Positions 32,604-43,701 of a stretch of DNA of 64,000 nucleotides are shown here, in pieces; the stretch's first letter is position 1; each line of letters starts with the position of its first letter. Both the position numbers and the translations under genes were made by a program. The DNA lies in contig SDUX01000121.1 of assembly GCA_008729055.1 (NCBI GenBank), positions 40,721 through 104,720 on the forward strand, given 5' to 3'. The notes under the pieces are model-generated. The model made no database searches, was not told the origin of the DNA, and saw only the letters and a list, made by a program, of their open reading frames with translations. The DNA is from Pyropia haitanensis. Its lineage: Eukaryota > Rhodophyta > Bangiophyceae > Bangiales > Bangiaceae.

Positions 32604-32914
32604 TGCCGCCCGGCGATCTGCGATCGTCGGGCGCCGGCGCCGCCCCCGCAATCGCCCGATTGTAGGAGCGGCGCGGGTCGGGCGTTGCCCCGCCGCCACA
32701 CAGGCGGCGGGCACTGGTCTGCGGCTCTGCCGTCCCCCGCCGCCGCGGTAGCCACACCGCGGCGGCTTTGCACGCCCGCCCCGGCCCGCCGGGCATAAGA
32801 GGCGGCGCTGCCGCGCTTCCCCTCCTGCCCGCCGGTCTCGGCACGTCCGCTGTTTTTCCGCTGTGGCAGAAAAACGGCGTCCACCGGTCAAGGTGGGCTC
32901 GACGGGCTCCGACT

Positions 32915-33248
32915 ATGTCGTCGATCTCGGCGGCAGCACCCCTGTGGGGAAGCGGTCTCTCGGGCGCCACGCCCGGCCGCTCCGGCCCCGCCCAAGGGCG
33001 GCCGACGGTTATCTCTGGGGTTACCAACCCCATCTTCTACTTGACGATCTACTCCATCCTGACGACGGTGCTCCCCGCCTACGTCTCACAAGCTGCTGGA
33101 CGTCCTCGTCGAGGTGTCCCTCCCAACGCGGGCGGGGGCAACGGCGGTGCGCCCGCCGGTGCCGGGCAAGGTGCCCCCCCTCCAGGGGCGGGGGGTAGCG
33201 ACCAAGACAGCGACAGTGGCAACAGTGGCGGAACCGGTAGCGGTGGCA

Positions 33249-33320
<72 letters not shown>

Positions 33321-34042
33321 ACGACGGCGGCGGCGGCGGCGGCGACGACGATCCTCCTCCCCGCTCCGAAAGCGACGACGACGACGACACGGACGAGGAG
33401 TCGGAGGACGGCGAGTGGCGCGACCCGCGCGAACGGGACGCCTGGCGTAACCCGTTTGACCCCCGCGAGGTGAGCCGGGCTCATGCTGCACGCCCCGTCA
33501 TCCAAGGCTTCTTCTTGCCGCCCGGCCAAGTCCCCCGTCTGCGCCGCCCTGCCCCTTTCGACGTCTTTGGCGACACTCGCTACGCAAGGGTCCAGGCCAA
33601 GGTAAGCGGCAAGGCCGCGCACGAGCTCGAGTTTGTCTACAACGTGTGCGCCTGGGTACAGGAGCTGCACAACCGCTTCCTCAAGCGTGAGTTGGAGCGG
33701 GAGACGGCGGGCAAGCGCGTGCACGGGTTTGACCGCGAGGCCCGGCTCTGGCTTCACCAGATCTTTACGCTGGTCAGCACGCGCTACAAGATCATCACCC
33801 TCTCTACCCACGATGGGGTGGCGGCGGAAACTCTGCGCTCTCTTGTCTTCCAGCACCCTGAAGACGGCGTCTACTGTCCTGCCTGGGACTACCTCCAGGC
33901 CGCCACCCAGGACAGCTTCGTCAAGTACGCGGCCAAGCGCCACGGCGAGCGCCAAGCCGCCGGACCGCGCGACGCCAACCCGCGTCCGGCCGGGCCCGCC
34001 CCGCGGCAAGGCCGCGACCACGCCCCCCGCCGGGGGCGTTAG
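32915..34042 (+). CDS. DIRS-like ORF1 (gag-like)
   Basis: The ATG at 32915 is the first in a frame of 375 residues. Residues about 70-150 are Gly runs encoded by a GGC repeat (33240-33350) and an Asp/Glu tract. The C-terminal 200 residues look globular, with an Arg/Lys-rich end. ORF1 proteins of DIRS elements are poorly conserved, so assignment rests on position just before the RT ORF. It is presumably a nucleic-acid-binding structural protein. Confidence 0.6.
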
Positions 34043-36452
34043 GCCACCCGGCCGAGCGTTGCCGACCCCCCGCTCACAACGGGGGTCGGGCTCGCCCCCT
34101 CGCGTGCCGGGGGGCGTGGTTGTCTCACAGGCACGCAACCGCCGGCGCCGGCCTACCAAGAGGCAGCGCCGGCACGAGGCCCGCGTGGCAGCAGAGGACG
34201 CGGCGGCGGCAGACGCCGCGCCCTACGCCTCCTTGCGGCTCTCGGTGGCCGCGTGGGCGGCACTCGGGGCGACCAGTTGGGTGCTCCGTACGATCTTGTA
34301 CGGACTGCGCATTCCCTGGCTCGCCCCGCCGCCGCCCACGCGGTCCAAGGGGTACCCGCTCCCCGAGGAGGAGCGCGTCTGGTGCCGGGAGGAGGTCCAA
34401 CGCTGGGTCAACGCGGGCTTTGTGCGACGCCTGACGTGCGCGGCGGGCGCCGGCTCACGCTGGGTGTCCCCGTCGTTTGTCGTCCACGGCGGCAAAGACC
34501 GGCTGGTCGTCGACCTACGCATGATCAACCGGTGGATCAAGGTCCGTCGCTTCCAATACCAACGGCTGGCACACTTCCTCTCTACACTCGTTCCAGGCGA
34601 CCACCTAGTTTCCTGGGACGTGAAAGACGCGTTCTACCACGTCCGGCTCTGGCCGGGGGACCGGAAGTACTTCAGGTTTGTGGTCGACGGCGTGGTATAC
34701 GAGCCGCGTGTGCTTCCCTTCGGCATGCGCCTCTCCCCTTGGGCGTGGACCAAGGTCCTGCGCCCGGTGGTGGCGGCGTTGCGGCGCAAAGGCTACGTCG
34801 TCATGGCGTACGTAGACGACTTTGCGGCGACCGGGCGCGGTGCGCGCCCATCGTCCGCCGCGTCGGCGACAGCGGGGCGGATAGACATCCTGAACCTTTT
34901 CCGGTCCCTCGGCATCCACGTGCACCCAAGCAAGGGCGTCACCGACGGCACGACTCGACTGCCCTTGCTGGGGTACCTCGTCGACACGACGCGGCAGCTA
35001 CTCCTCCTACCCGAGGACCGGCTGAGCAAGATGGTGGACAAGGCCAAGTGCCTGCTGTCGGCCGCCAACCGCGACGCTCGCCGCGTCCGAGCGGCCGCCC
35101 TGCGTCGCTTTACAGGCACAGCCGTCTCGTGCTCCTTGGCCGTGCCCTCCGCGCGGTTCTACCTACGGCGCTTGTACGACGCCCAAGGACGAGGGACCGG
35201 CACCACGCGGCTGACGCACGGCGCGGTGCGGGACCTGACGTGGTTCTCCCACCTGCCCGCCAACCACGGCGTGGGCCGGGCTTTGTGGGAGCCTACGGCG
35301 GGAACACTCACAACGGACGCCTCGCCGTCGGGTTGGGGCGGCCACTGGAACCACACCCTCCCGGCGGCCGGGTTCTTCTCCCTGGCCCAGCGCAACTGGC
35401 ACATCAACGTCAAGGAGGTGTGCGCCGTGCGCTTTTGCCTACTGGCGTTTGGGCGGGACATGATCGCGCGCGGCAAGATCGTGCACTTGCGGGTCGACAA
35501 CAAGGTGGCGATGCACGTCGCGAACTCCTTCACGAGCCGCTCGCCCGCCCTTATGGGCGAGCTGCGGCGGCTGCACGCCGTCATCCGACGGCTCGGCGTG
35601 ACCCTGCGGGCCACCTGGGTGGCGTCGGTCGCCAATGTATGGGCCGACGCCCTCTCCCGCCAACGGGACCGGGACGACTGGCGGCTGAACGGCCAGATCG
35701 TGAAGGTGCTGCAAGCCCGCTACGGGCCCCACACCGTCGACCGCTTCGCCACGACACTGAACACGCAGTGCGTGCGGTTCAACTCCCTGCATCGGTGCCC
35801 CGGCACGGAGGCGGTCGACGCCTTCACCGTGTCATGGGGCGCCGGCGAGAACAACTGGGTGAACCCACCCTTCTCGCAGGCCGCACGGGTCGTGGACAAG
35901 ATCGTGGCCGAGCAGGCCACGGCGACGGTGATCCTTCCCGTCTGGACGGCACAAGAGTGGTGGGCCCCTGCCGTGGCGCGCGCGCAAGAAACCTGGCTAC
36001 TGCCAGCCGACGCCGGCCTCTTTACCTCTGGGCACAGTCCACGCCCGGCGCCCCACCCACGATGGCGCATGGCGGTGCTGCGCTTTGTCGGCGGCGGCCG
36101 ATCGGACAGGGCGGTCCAAGCGGCACGAACTGCCGGGGCCAAAGCCGACGCAAGATGGTGGCGGACGAGGCGACACCGGCTGCGCGCCGGTGGTGGCGAA
36201 GCCAACGCTCGGCGCTGGCACGTGCCGCCCCCGGCGGCGGCCCTGACGCTGCTGCCGGGCGTTTTCTGCGCGCCTGGTCCGTCGTGCCGGCCACGGCAGA
36301 CCGATACGACGGCCACTGGCGCACCTTTTCCGCCTTCTGCGCACGGCGCGGCGTGTCGTCCCTCCCGGCGACGACGGCCACCGTCGTCGCCTTCATCGGG
36401 CACCAATGGCGGCGGCACGCAATCGTCGCCATCTCCCTCAAGCCGATGCTAG
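33813..36452 (+). CDS. DIRS-like RT - RNase H - methyltransferase-like ORF
   Basis: The frame is open from 33633, with its first ATG at 33813, overlapping ORF1; the true start is uncertain. After a basic segment (RRRRPTKRQRRHEARVA) come RT blocks: SPSFVVHGGKDRLVVDLR, DVKDAFYHVRL, LPFGMRLSPWAW and the catalytic YVDDF (about 34809-34823). RNase H follows with TTDASPSGWGG, a conserved Glu and LRVDNKVA, WADALSRQ. Next is DRFATTLNTQCVRFNS with WGAGENNWVNPPF; the NPPF motif is the catalytic signature of the DAM-like adenine methyltransferase domain found in DIRS and Ngaro-type polyproteins. The tail beyond about 36150 is a shadow of the overlapping recombinase frame. The frame is intact. Confidence 0.85.
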   Translation: MGWRRKLCALLSSSTLKTASTVLPGTTSRPPPRTASSSTRPSATASAKPPDRATPTRVRPGPPRGKAATTPPAGGVRPPGRALPTPRSQRGSGSPPRVPGGVVVSQARNRRRRPTKRQRRHEARVAAEDAAAADAAPYASLRLSVAAWAALGATSWVLRTILYGLRIPWLAPPPPTRSKGYPLPEEERVWCREEVQRWVNAGFVRRLTCAAGAGSRWVSPSFVVHGGKDRLVVDLRMINRWIKVRRFQYQRLAHFLSTLVPGDHLVSWDVKDAFYHVRLWPGDRKYFRFVVDGVVYEPRVLPFGMRLSPWAWTKVLRPVVAALRRKGYVVMAYVDDFAATGRGARPSSAASATAGRIDILNLFRSLGIHVHPSKGVTDGTTRLPLLGYLVDTTRQLLLLPEDRLSKMVDKAKCLLSAANRDARRVRAAALRRFTGTAVSCSLAVPSARFYLRRLYDAQGRGTGTTRLTHGAVRDLTWFSHLPANHGVGRALWEPTAGTLTTDASPSGWGGHWNHTLPAAGFFSLAQRNWHINVKEVCAVRFCLLAFGRDMIARGKIVHLRVDNKVAMHVANSFTSRSPALMGELRRLHAVIRRLGVTLRATWVASVANVWADALSRQRDRDDWRLNGQIVKVLQARYGPHTVDRFATTLNTQCVRFNSLHRCPGTEAVDAFTVSWGAGENNWVNPPFSQAARVVDKIVAEQATATVILPVWTAQEWWAPAVARAQETWLLPADAGLFTSGHSPRPAPHPRWRMAVLRFVGGGRSDRAVQAARTAGAKADARWWRTRRHRLRAGGGEANARRWHVPPPAAALTLLPGVFCAPGPSCRPRQTDTTATGAPFPPSAHGAACRPSRRRRPPSSPSSGTNGGGTQSSPSPSSRC

Positions 36453-36671
36453 CCGCAATCCGCAAGCGGCACCTGGCGGCCGGGCTGGTCAACCCCTGCG
36501 ACGCGGAGGCCGTCCGCGAGGCCAAGTCAGGGTTCCGGCGCGCCGACCTTGCCCTTCGACCCCAGCCGTCGCGCGCCGTGGCCCCGCTGCCCGCCGCCGT
36601 GGCGTGGCGGCTGGCTCTGCTGGCCACCTACGCGCCGGCGGCGCTTCGGCGCCGCCTCACCGCGGTGGTGA
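36155..36671 (+). pseudogene. DIRS-like tyrosine recombinase, truncated by insertion
   Basis: The ATG at 36155 lies in the frame overlapping the end of the RT ORF. The visible 172 residues are the core-binding (SAM-like) half: FLRAWSVVPATADRYDGHWR, TVVAFIGHQ, ISLKPMLAAIRKRH and EAKSGFRRAD. The catalytic half with the Arg, HxxR and Tyr residues is absent, because the frame is cut within LRRRLTAVV by the chromovirus LTR at 36672. The missing half may lie beyond 64000 (see findings). Confidence 0.75.
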
Positions 36672-37293
36672 TGTAGCGTTTGGGGCCTCTGGTGGCGGCC
36701 TGACGAGGCCTACGTTGCGGCGGTCCCGCGTTACCTGGCGGCCCGCGGTGGCATGGTGGCGGACTCGATCCGGGTGGCGGTTGTGGCGGCCCTTTCCCCT
36801 GGTTGGACTTGGTGGCCTGCTACTTACGGTTTCTCTTGCATTTGTTCTGATCGATTTTCACTGCGTGATTTCGTGCTTTTCGCCCTTTTTTCCCATTGGG
36901 TTTTTGGGCGGATTGCATCTGTGTGAGGGTTTTTCGCTTGCATCTGAGTGGAGGGATTTTAGCGTGGAGCGGGGTGCCCCGGCGGGGCAGGTGCACGCTG
37001 GCACTTGGCCCGCTGGAGGCGCCCCTGAGAGGGGGCGCCCTGGTGGCCCCTCGGGGGGTGGTGTGGAGAGCTCTTAGGGGCTTGGCCCGCGGGCCACGCG
37101 AGATCCTTCTTGTAAAACAACGTTGCTTTGGGTTCTCCTTCCCCTTGGGCTTTAGCCTTTTCCCTTACCTCTGGCTGTTGAGGTGGGCAAGTGTGTGTGG
37201 GACTCCCTGGCCCGTTCCTTCTGGTAGCCCTCAGTCCTCTGGCGGTGGCGACGCGGGGCGGACAAGGGCCGAAGAACGGCCAATAACGCTACA
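36672..37293 (+). repeat. 5' LTR of element B
   Basis: Starts TGTAGCGTTTGGGG and ends CCAATAACGCTACA, with 9-bp inverted termini. It contains an 8-bp-arm hairpin GGCGCCCC...GGGGCGCC near 37018. Diagnostic variants are CTCAGTCCTCTGG and GAAGAACGG. Confidence 0.93.
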
Positions 37294-37297
37294 TAAA

Positions 37298-37311
37298 TGG
37301 TGGAGCAGCAG
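37298..37311 (+). other. Putative primer binding site
   Basis: TGGTGGAGCAGCAG starts four bases after the LTR, beginning with TGG as expected for pairing with a tRNA 3' CCA end. The same motif follows the LTR of element E (62039). The tRNA was not identified. Confidence 0.45.
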
Positions 37312-37444
37312 GGGAGGGGCAACATCATCTCCTGAACCAGGACGCCCTTCTCCTTTTTCTTTTGTAGCGGGCCATCTTTGTTCTTCGGTTCCTGTTCTTC
37401 TCTTGAGCTACAAGTGGCCTACCAGTCGAGTGTCGACGGCCAAC

Positions 37445-39136
37445 ATGGCGGATCTCCCTCCCGGTGGTAGGGGCCGCGGTGCGCCGTCGGACGTGTCCCG
37501 AGTTACTCCTGCGGGTGGCGGAGGCCCCACGGCCGGTCGTGGTCGTGGTGTGCCAACGGGGATTCCCCTCCGCCGCTCTCTTACTCCGCCCTACGGGGGG
37601 CCTCGCCGTGGCTCTCCATCTTTGGGGCCAATTGAACTACGGTCGGTCCTCGATGACTTTCGGACGGACATCTTGGCCGAGGTGTCCCGCGCGGTGACGG
37701 CCAGCCAAGCCGCCATCACGCCGTCGGTTGCTGAGGATCAAGTGGGCCAACCGGCGGAAGCCGGTGGGTCCCGCACAAGCAAGAAGAAGGGTGGCCCCAA
37801 GGCCCGACGCCGCTCGCGGCGTCGCCGACACTCCTCGTCGGGCTCTTCTGGGGAGTCGTCGTCCTCGTCGGCCAACGAGGATGACGTGGGCCGTCATGAT
37901 CAAGGTGAATCGCCGTCCTCCGCAGGCCCTCAAGTTATCGCGGCGGCCGACGATCGCTTTTCGCGTGTGCTGGACTACAACACCTACCGCCTCCGGAACC
38001 GGATCGAGGCCTATGGGGCCAAGGAAGCCGGCAAGGTGGGGCGGATGGCCAAGAACATGAAACACTCTTTTGGGGGCTTTCCTCCCTTTTCGGGTAAGGA
38101 GCCTTTGAAGGTCTTCTCATGGCTTCGCAAGTTTACCAAGGCCTGCGACGACAACGGTGTTTCGGAGGGGATGGCCCTCTACGTGGTTCCCCACTTCCTT
38201 TCCGGGGACGCGGAGGCCCGATACACACGGGCACTCCCGGACTCTACGGGTGCCACAAGCGGGGCGGCCATCACTTCCTACCCCGAGGCCATCAACTGGT
38301 TCTTGGAGACCTACGCGGAGCCCCACACGTTGGCCCTGGCGCAGGACAAGTTTAGTCGGGCGACCAAGGAGGCCGACGAGTCCGTCGAGGCCTTTTCCCT
38401 TCGGCTGCGTGGCCTCTCGGAGTCCTGCGGGAATATCCACTCGGAGGGCACCATGAAGCAGCAGCTTATTCAAGGCCTACCGGAGTTCCTTCGGACGGAC
38501 GCGTTTGTCTACAACGAGCCCTCGTGCACCTACCAGAGGCTGGTCACCTATACGGCCGGCAAGTTCAAGGCGGCCGAGGATGTGATCGAGTTGGCCAAGG
38601 GGGGATCCAAGGAGTCGGATGGAGGCCGACGGTCTTCGGTTGGCCCCCGCCCGGCGACCCCCCGGCCACGACTTCCAATGATGGCCATGGATGCGATGGA
38701 AGGCCGTCAAGAGATTGATCAAGGCACGTCGGGCCGACGGGATGGACGGGCGACTTCGTCCGAGTGGGCGTATGAGCCCGCCACTCGTCGTCACCTGGCG
38801 GCTCGGACGCCGGAGGCCCGTGGGCCTCTACGTTGCTACGTGTGCTGGGAGGCCGGTCACATGGCCCACCAGTGCCCCAAGTTGTCGGCCGTCCAGCGCG
38901 ACCAAGTGGTGAAGGCCCGCGATGCCTTCCTCAACTCTACGCGGGGCCACAAGAAGGTGGCCGACGAGGCCAGCTACCGCGCGCAGCGGGACGTCAATCG
39001 ACGGACCCGCATCGCCGTGGTGCAGGCCCTAGTGGACGGGATTGATCAGTCCGACGAGGAGGAGAACGCCCGTCGGGAGGCCCACGTGACGCGGGCCAAG
39101 CCGGCCGGCCCTCCCCCGTCGTCGGGGGAAGCCTAG
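37445..39136 (+). CDS. gag: Chromovirus B Gag
   Basis: The ATG at 37445 (MADLPPGGRGRGAPSDVSR) gives 563 residues; the frame is open further up through the LTR but without an ATG. A Ser/Arg-rich segment (residues about 118-155) precedes the capsid-like retrotransposon Gag domain (GGFPPFSGKEPLKVFSWLRK to about residue 360). A zinc knuckle CYVCWEAGHMAHQC (CX2CX4HX4C) lies near residue 463, and a charged tail follows. The frame is intact, unlike the gag copies in C and E. Role: nucleocapsid/capsid of the virus-like particle. Confidence 0.9.
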   Translation: MADLPPGGRGRGAPSDVSRVTPAGGGGPTAGRGRGVPTGIPLRRSLTPPYGGPRRGSPSLGPIELRSVLDDFRTDILAEVSRAVTASQAAITPSVAEDQVGQPAEAGGSRTSKKKGGPKARRRSRRRRHSSSGSSGESSSSSANEDDVGRHDQGESPSSAGPQVIAAADDRFSRVLDYNTYRLRNRIEAYGAKEAGKVGRMAKNMKHSFGGFPPFSGKEPLKVFSWLRKFTKACDDNGVSEGMALYVVPHFLSGDAEARYTRALPDSTGATSGAAITSYPEAINWFLETYAEPHTLALAQDKFSRATKEADESVEAFSLRLRGLSESCGNIHSEGTMKQQLIQGLPEFLRTDAFVYNEPSCTYQRLVTYTAGKFKAAEDVIELAKGGSKESDGGRRSSVGPRPATPRPRLPMMAMDAMEGRQEIDQGTSGRRDGRATSSEWAYEPATRRHLAARTPEARGPLRCYVCWEAGHMAHQCPKLSAVQRDQVVKARDAFLNSTRGHKKVADEASYRAQRDVNRRTRIAVVQALVDGIDQSDEEENARREAHVTRAKPAGPPPSSGEA

Positions 39137-39348
39137 CGGGGAGTGGGTTTTCGCCTACTCCCCGCCCCTGGGATAGAACCTGCACGCCTACTACGTTTGC
39201 ATCTACGACTTCCCGTTGCCCTCCTGTACTCCGCCGTCGGGCCCCTGCTTATGGGCCGGAGGAGTACCATCGTGGGGCCCCCTATGCGTTTAAGGGGACC
39301 CTCCTTGTTCTTCTTAAGAGAAACTTTGAGATTGAGACGGCCATCCAG

Positions 39349-42300
39349 TTGACTCATCGGCACAAGGCCCAACCAACCCGGGCAGTCTTGGACACCGGCG
39401 CGGGCCCAAGCGTTATCCGTGAGGACTTCCTTCCTGAGGGCTGGCGGCGCTGCGCTTACCGGCCCCCGAAGTCAACCCGAGTGTGCGACGCCTCGGGACA
39501 ACTACTACGGGCCTGCGCGGTGCTCGAGACGACCGTCCTCGTGGAGGGAAAGGCCATGGTGTTCTCTTTCTTGGTTGTCAAGGCCCTCTCCGTCCCTGTT
39601 ATCCTCGGGATGGATTTCCAAAAGGAGTACGTGAAGGCCATTTACCCGGGGACGGATGCCGTGCTGTGGTACAACGGTTCCCTCACTTCGGCCGTCAGGG
39701 CGTGGACGGGCAAGGAACAAGCGGCCCCGCAGCAAAGGGCCCCTTCCCTACGACTTGACCCGGCCGCCCTAAGCCTTTCCCGGTCGGTCACCGTGGAGCC
39801 CTACTCTGTCCAGGCTGTCTTTGGCCATTGCGGGACGACGGGGCGGTGCCTACTACGGGAACGGCCAGCCAAGATGGCCGAGAAGGGGATTTTATTACAC
39901 AACGCGTTGGCCGACGTCAAGGCCCGACGAGACTTCCGGTTCTACTTGACCAACATCACCGCGAGGCCTGTCAACCTCCCCAAGGGCTTTGTCGTGGGCC
40001 TTGTTGAGCCCTACCACGGGCCCGTTTTTGAGGCCGACGATGGGACGTGCTCACCCCTCGGTGAAGGGGCCGACACGGTAGCAGAGGTGACGCAAGGGCC
40101 GGAGGCTGACGGTGGTGGATCGCATGGGCCCATTCTCAACCCAGAACAGGCCCCCGACGCTCCTCCCCCGCCGGACGAATCCGCGGCCCAACGCCAAGAC
40201 GGCCCCAAGTTGCCACGGGTGGCCTACGAGTTGATCCCCCCCGAGTTGCATGAGGCCGTCCGAGATTTGGTCGGCCGCTACCAAGGATTATGGGACGGGA
40301 CTCTGGGCCGCATGGACATCACGCCGCACCGGATCACGTTGGCCCCGGGGTCTCGACCCGTGCGTTCACAACCTTACCGGACGGGCCTCTACCACCGAGG
40401 GCTCATCGCGGACCAAGTGGCCAAGCAACTTAAGCTGGGCGTCATCGAGCCTTCGCAGGCCGAGTGGTCCTTCCCGGTGGTCATCGTCCCCAAGCCCGAC
40501 GGATCTCCGAGGTTCTGCGTGGACTACAGAAGGCTCAACGACATGACGGTCAAAGACACGTACCCTCTGCCCAGGATGGACGATTGTATTGACTTCTTGG
40601 GCGAGGCCACCGTGTTCTCCGTGTTGGACTGTAACATGGGCTATTGGCAGATCCCGGTGGCCGTCGAGGACCAGGACAAGACTACGTTTACGTGCCACGA
40701 GGGGACCTACAGATATGTTCGCCTTCCCTTCGGCCTCATCAATGCACCCGCGACCTTCCAGCGGGCCATCGACATGCTCCTCGCGGGCCTCAAGTGGAAG
40801 TCCGTGCTTGTCTACCTGGACGACGTGATCGTCTTCTCAAGATCGGCCCAAGAGCACGTGGGCCACCTGGAGGAGGTCTTCTCGTGGATTGCAAAGGCCG
40901 GCATATCCCTCAAGGCCAGCAAGTGCTTCCTCTTCCAGGAGGAGGTCGAGTATCTGGGCCACATCGTCGGCAAGGGCCACGTCAGGGTGAACGAGAAGAA
41001 CCTCGTGGGGCTACGGAAAGCCGAGCCCCCAACGACCAAGAAGAGCCTGCGAAGTTTCCTTGGCATGTGTAATGTCTATCGGAGGTTTGTGAAGGACTAC
41101 GCCGCCGTCGCCAGGCCTTTGACGGCCCTCACAAGTTCTAAGGTGGCCGACCCGCTGCCCAAGTTCAATGAGGAGCAGGTCAAGGCCTTCGAAGATCTCA
41201 AGTGGCGGCTGACCCACACGCCCATTTTGGCCTTGCCGCGACGGACGGGCCAATATACCGTGGACACCGACGACAGTGCGGCCCAAGTGGGCTGCGTCCT
41301 ACTCCAAGAGCAGCCCGGAGGCGGCCACAAGCCCGTCGGGTACTGGAGCAGGCCCCTGTCGTCGGCCGAGAGGAACTACAGCACGACGGAGCGGGAGTGC
41401 CTCGCCGTCGTGTGGGCCCTCTTCCTTCTTCGGCCCTACCTGTTGGGAACTCGGTTTATTGTGCGGACAGACCACACGGCTCTCAAGTGGATGCTCCACA
41501 TGGACGGGGCTCACGGCCGGTTAGCCCAATGGAGGTTACGGTTGGCCGAGTTTGACTACCTGGTGGAGACCCGGAGCGGGGCGGCCCACCATGCGGCGGA
41601 CACGATGTCGAGGCTGACTACCTCGGGGGCCGACTTGAGCCCCATCCCGGAGGAGATCCCGTGCCTCACACTGGCCAACTTTGCTCGCGGGTGGGTGGCC
41701 CCCGACCCCAAGACTAACAAGGGCTACCCCCCGCTGACGCTCGAGAGGCTTGTGAAGGCCCAATCGACGGACATCCGCTGCCAGTCTGTGAGGGCAAAGA
41801 TGGACAAGAACGCCCACTCAAGGTTCGGGGAGACCCCCGATGGCCTACTCGTCCGGCTGAGCCCTTTGGACAAGTCGGTCCAAGTTTATGTGCCGGAGGG
41901 CCTGCGCCAAGAAGTTCTCACTCTGGAGCACATGCCGGCCCACGCCGGCCACCCCGGGGTCAACAAGATGTACGCCTCCATGCGGCGGACCTACTACTGG
42001 GAGGCCATGGCGGCCGACGTGTACGACTACGTGGCCAACTGCGATGTGTGCGCGAAGAGCAAGGTTAGGGGCCGTCGACGGACAGCCCCGCTACGCCTCT
42101 TCCCCGCGTCGGAGGCCCTTGCGGACGTGTGCCTGGATTTGTTGGGCCCACTGCCCACAACGGCCAGCGGCAACCGTTTCCTGTTGGTCATCGTGGACCG
42201 CTTCTCCAAGCTTACGCGGGTGGCCCCCATCCCCCGGGAAAACGCGGAGACAGTGGCCTCGGCGTTTTGCGACACGTGGGTGGCCTCCTATGGGCCCCCG

Positions 42301-43352
42301 ACACGCTGTTGACGGATAATGGCCCCCAGTTGGCCTCCACCTTCTTCCGGGGCTTCTGCGGTATGTTGGGCATCCGTCACCTGACCTCCACGGCCTACCA
42401 TCCGCAGACGCAAGGCCAAGTGGAACGCTACAATCGGACCATCGTGGCGCAGCTGAAGGCCTACGTGTCGGAGCACCAGGAGTCGTGGGACGAGTTGGTC
42501 TCTGTTCTCTCTTTGGCCTACAACTCCCGGCCGCAGCAGAGCACCGGCGTCGCCCCCTTGGAATTGGGGGCCCCCGAGAGGGTCCGCAACCTCTCCCTCG
42601 AGCGTTTGCCGGCCAGCCCGTACCCCAAGGAGGTCCCCCAGTCACCGCGGGCCGCTCGGGAGTATTATCGGGCCCGCCTGAGGAACCTGACCCACCAGGT
42701 GCGGAAGGCCTTGGCTGCAACGCAGCGGAGGTACAAGCGGGCCTACGACAAGAGGGTGAGGCCCGTCAACAAGACCCTACGTGTGGGTGACTGGGCCTAC
42801 GTCGACGCCAACATCCAACACCCCAAGAAGTTGGACGAGACTGTCTTGGGGCCTTTCCAGATTGTCGGCCGAGACGCCCACACGTTTACGGTTATGATGG
42901 GTGGCCATCCTGAGCGGGTCAGTGGGGACAACGTGGCGCGCGCCCCCACCCCGAAGGACCAAGTGGACTCCTCGACCATCCTGCGCGGACCACAAGGCCT
43001 AGCGGTGCCGTGGGACCACACCGAGACGGGCCAACAATTTGTTTGGGAGCGCTTCGTGGACTACACGCACGACGAGGAGGGCAAGCTTTGGCTACTCGTG
43101 CGCTGGTGGGGTTACGCGGCCGACGAGGATACCTGGGAGCCCCACGACAGGCTCGACGAGCGCAAGGTGGCCGAATACTGCCGGCGGATGGGCGTCGCGG
43201 TTCCTCCTACGGCCGGCGAGATAAGGGCCCTTTGGGGCCCCCTCTATGAGCTCTGCCATCCGGGCGAAGAGTTGGACGTGGCCGCAGACCCGAGCGACCC
43301 CATGAGTTTGGTGGAGGCCCTCACGATAGACCCGGGCTTTTCGTGGGCCTGA
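39349..43352 (+). CDS. pol: Chromovirus B Pol, one frame break in integrase
   Basis: The pol frame is -1 relative to gag, open from 39046 and without ATG, so a -1 ribosomal frameshift in the 39046-39134 overlap is the likely route. Domains: aspartic protease (LDTGAGPSVI, 39391); RT with FCVDYRRLNDMTV and the catalytic YLDDV (40813); RNase H (YTVDTDDSAAQVG, D kept); integrase zinc finger (HAGHPGVNKMY...CDVCAKSK) and DLLGPLP core. The frame stops at 42312 because a C run at 42295-42299 has five C where copy C has six. The next frame carries LLTDNGPQ and the catalytic Glu (QVERYNR), then a chromodomain (LWLLVRWWGYAADEDTWEPH, about 43090-43150). Presumed non-functional as read, by a single base. 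Confidence 0.9.
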
Positions 43353-43701
43353 GGCGGCCGCGACATGGCGACCTTCCTGCCGGACCGCCCGGCTGCACCG
43401 CTGAGTCAAGGGTACTATGGGGCCACTGGGGTTATGTCGGAGAGGCGACGTGCCATGGTCGAAGCCAAGACTGTTCGAAAAGGGGGGCTACTTTTGCCAC
43501 GTGGCCGTCGTCACGCCCATCTTGCTCCCCGGCTTCCATTTCGACCAAGTCCCGCCTTCATCCGATGCGGTCCGACCGGATTCGGGCCGTTGCAACACTG
43601 TCAAATCAAGGGGCAATTTTATTTGGGGCTGCAACGCACCAGGCGGGCTCGATTGCTTACAGTCGTCTCTTTCCCCGGCGGCCTCCTCCCTCCCTCAAGT
43701 G

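Larger units (their letters stand above)
32565..36671 (+). mobile_element. Element A: DIRS-like (tyrosine-recombinase) retrotransposon, 3' truncated
   Basis: The order is gag-like ORF, RT-RNase H-methyltransferase-like ORF, then a tyrosine recombinase ORF in a shifted, overlapping frame. This is the DIRS plan, without integrase or protease. The left boundary is approximate (hairpin at 32565). The right side is cut at 36671 where an LTR begins inside the recombinase ORF, so the right terminal repeats are missing here. Confidence 0.8.

Noticed and set aside
33240..33350. GGC repeat in the DIRS-like ORF1 as an independent satellite
   Set aside because: It stays in frame and encodes a poly-Gly linker, so it is part of ORF1.
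36896..37444. Extension of the chromovirus gag frame into the 5' LTR
   Set aside because: Open frame without ATG, crossing the LTR and primer site; only the part from 37445 matches a Gag protein.
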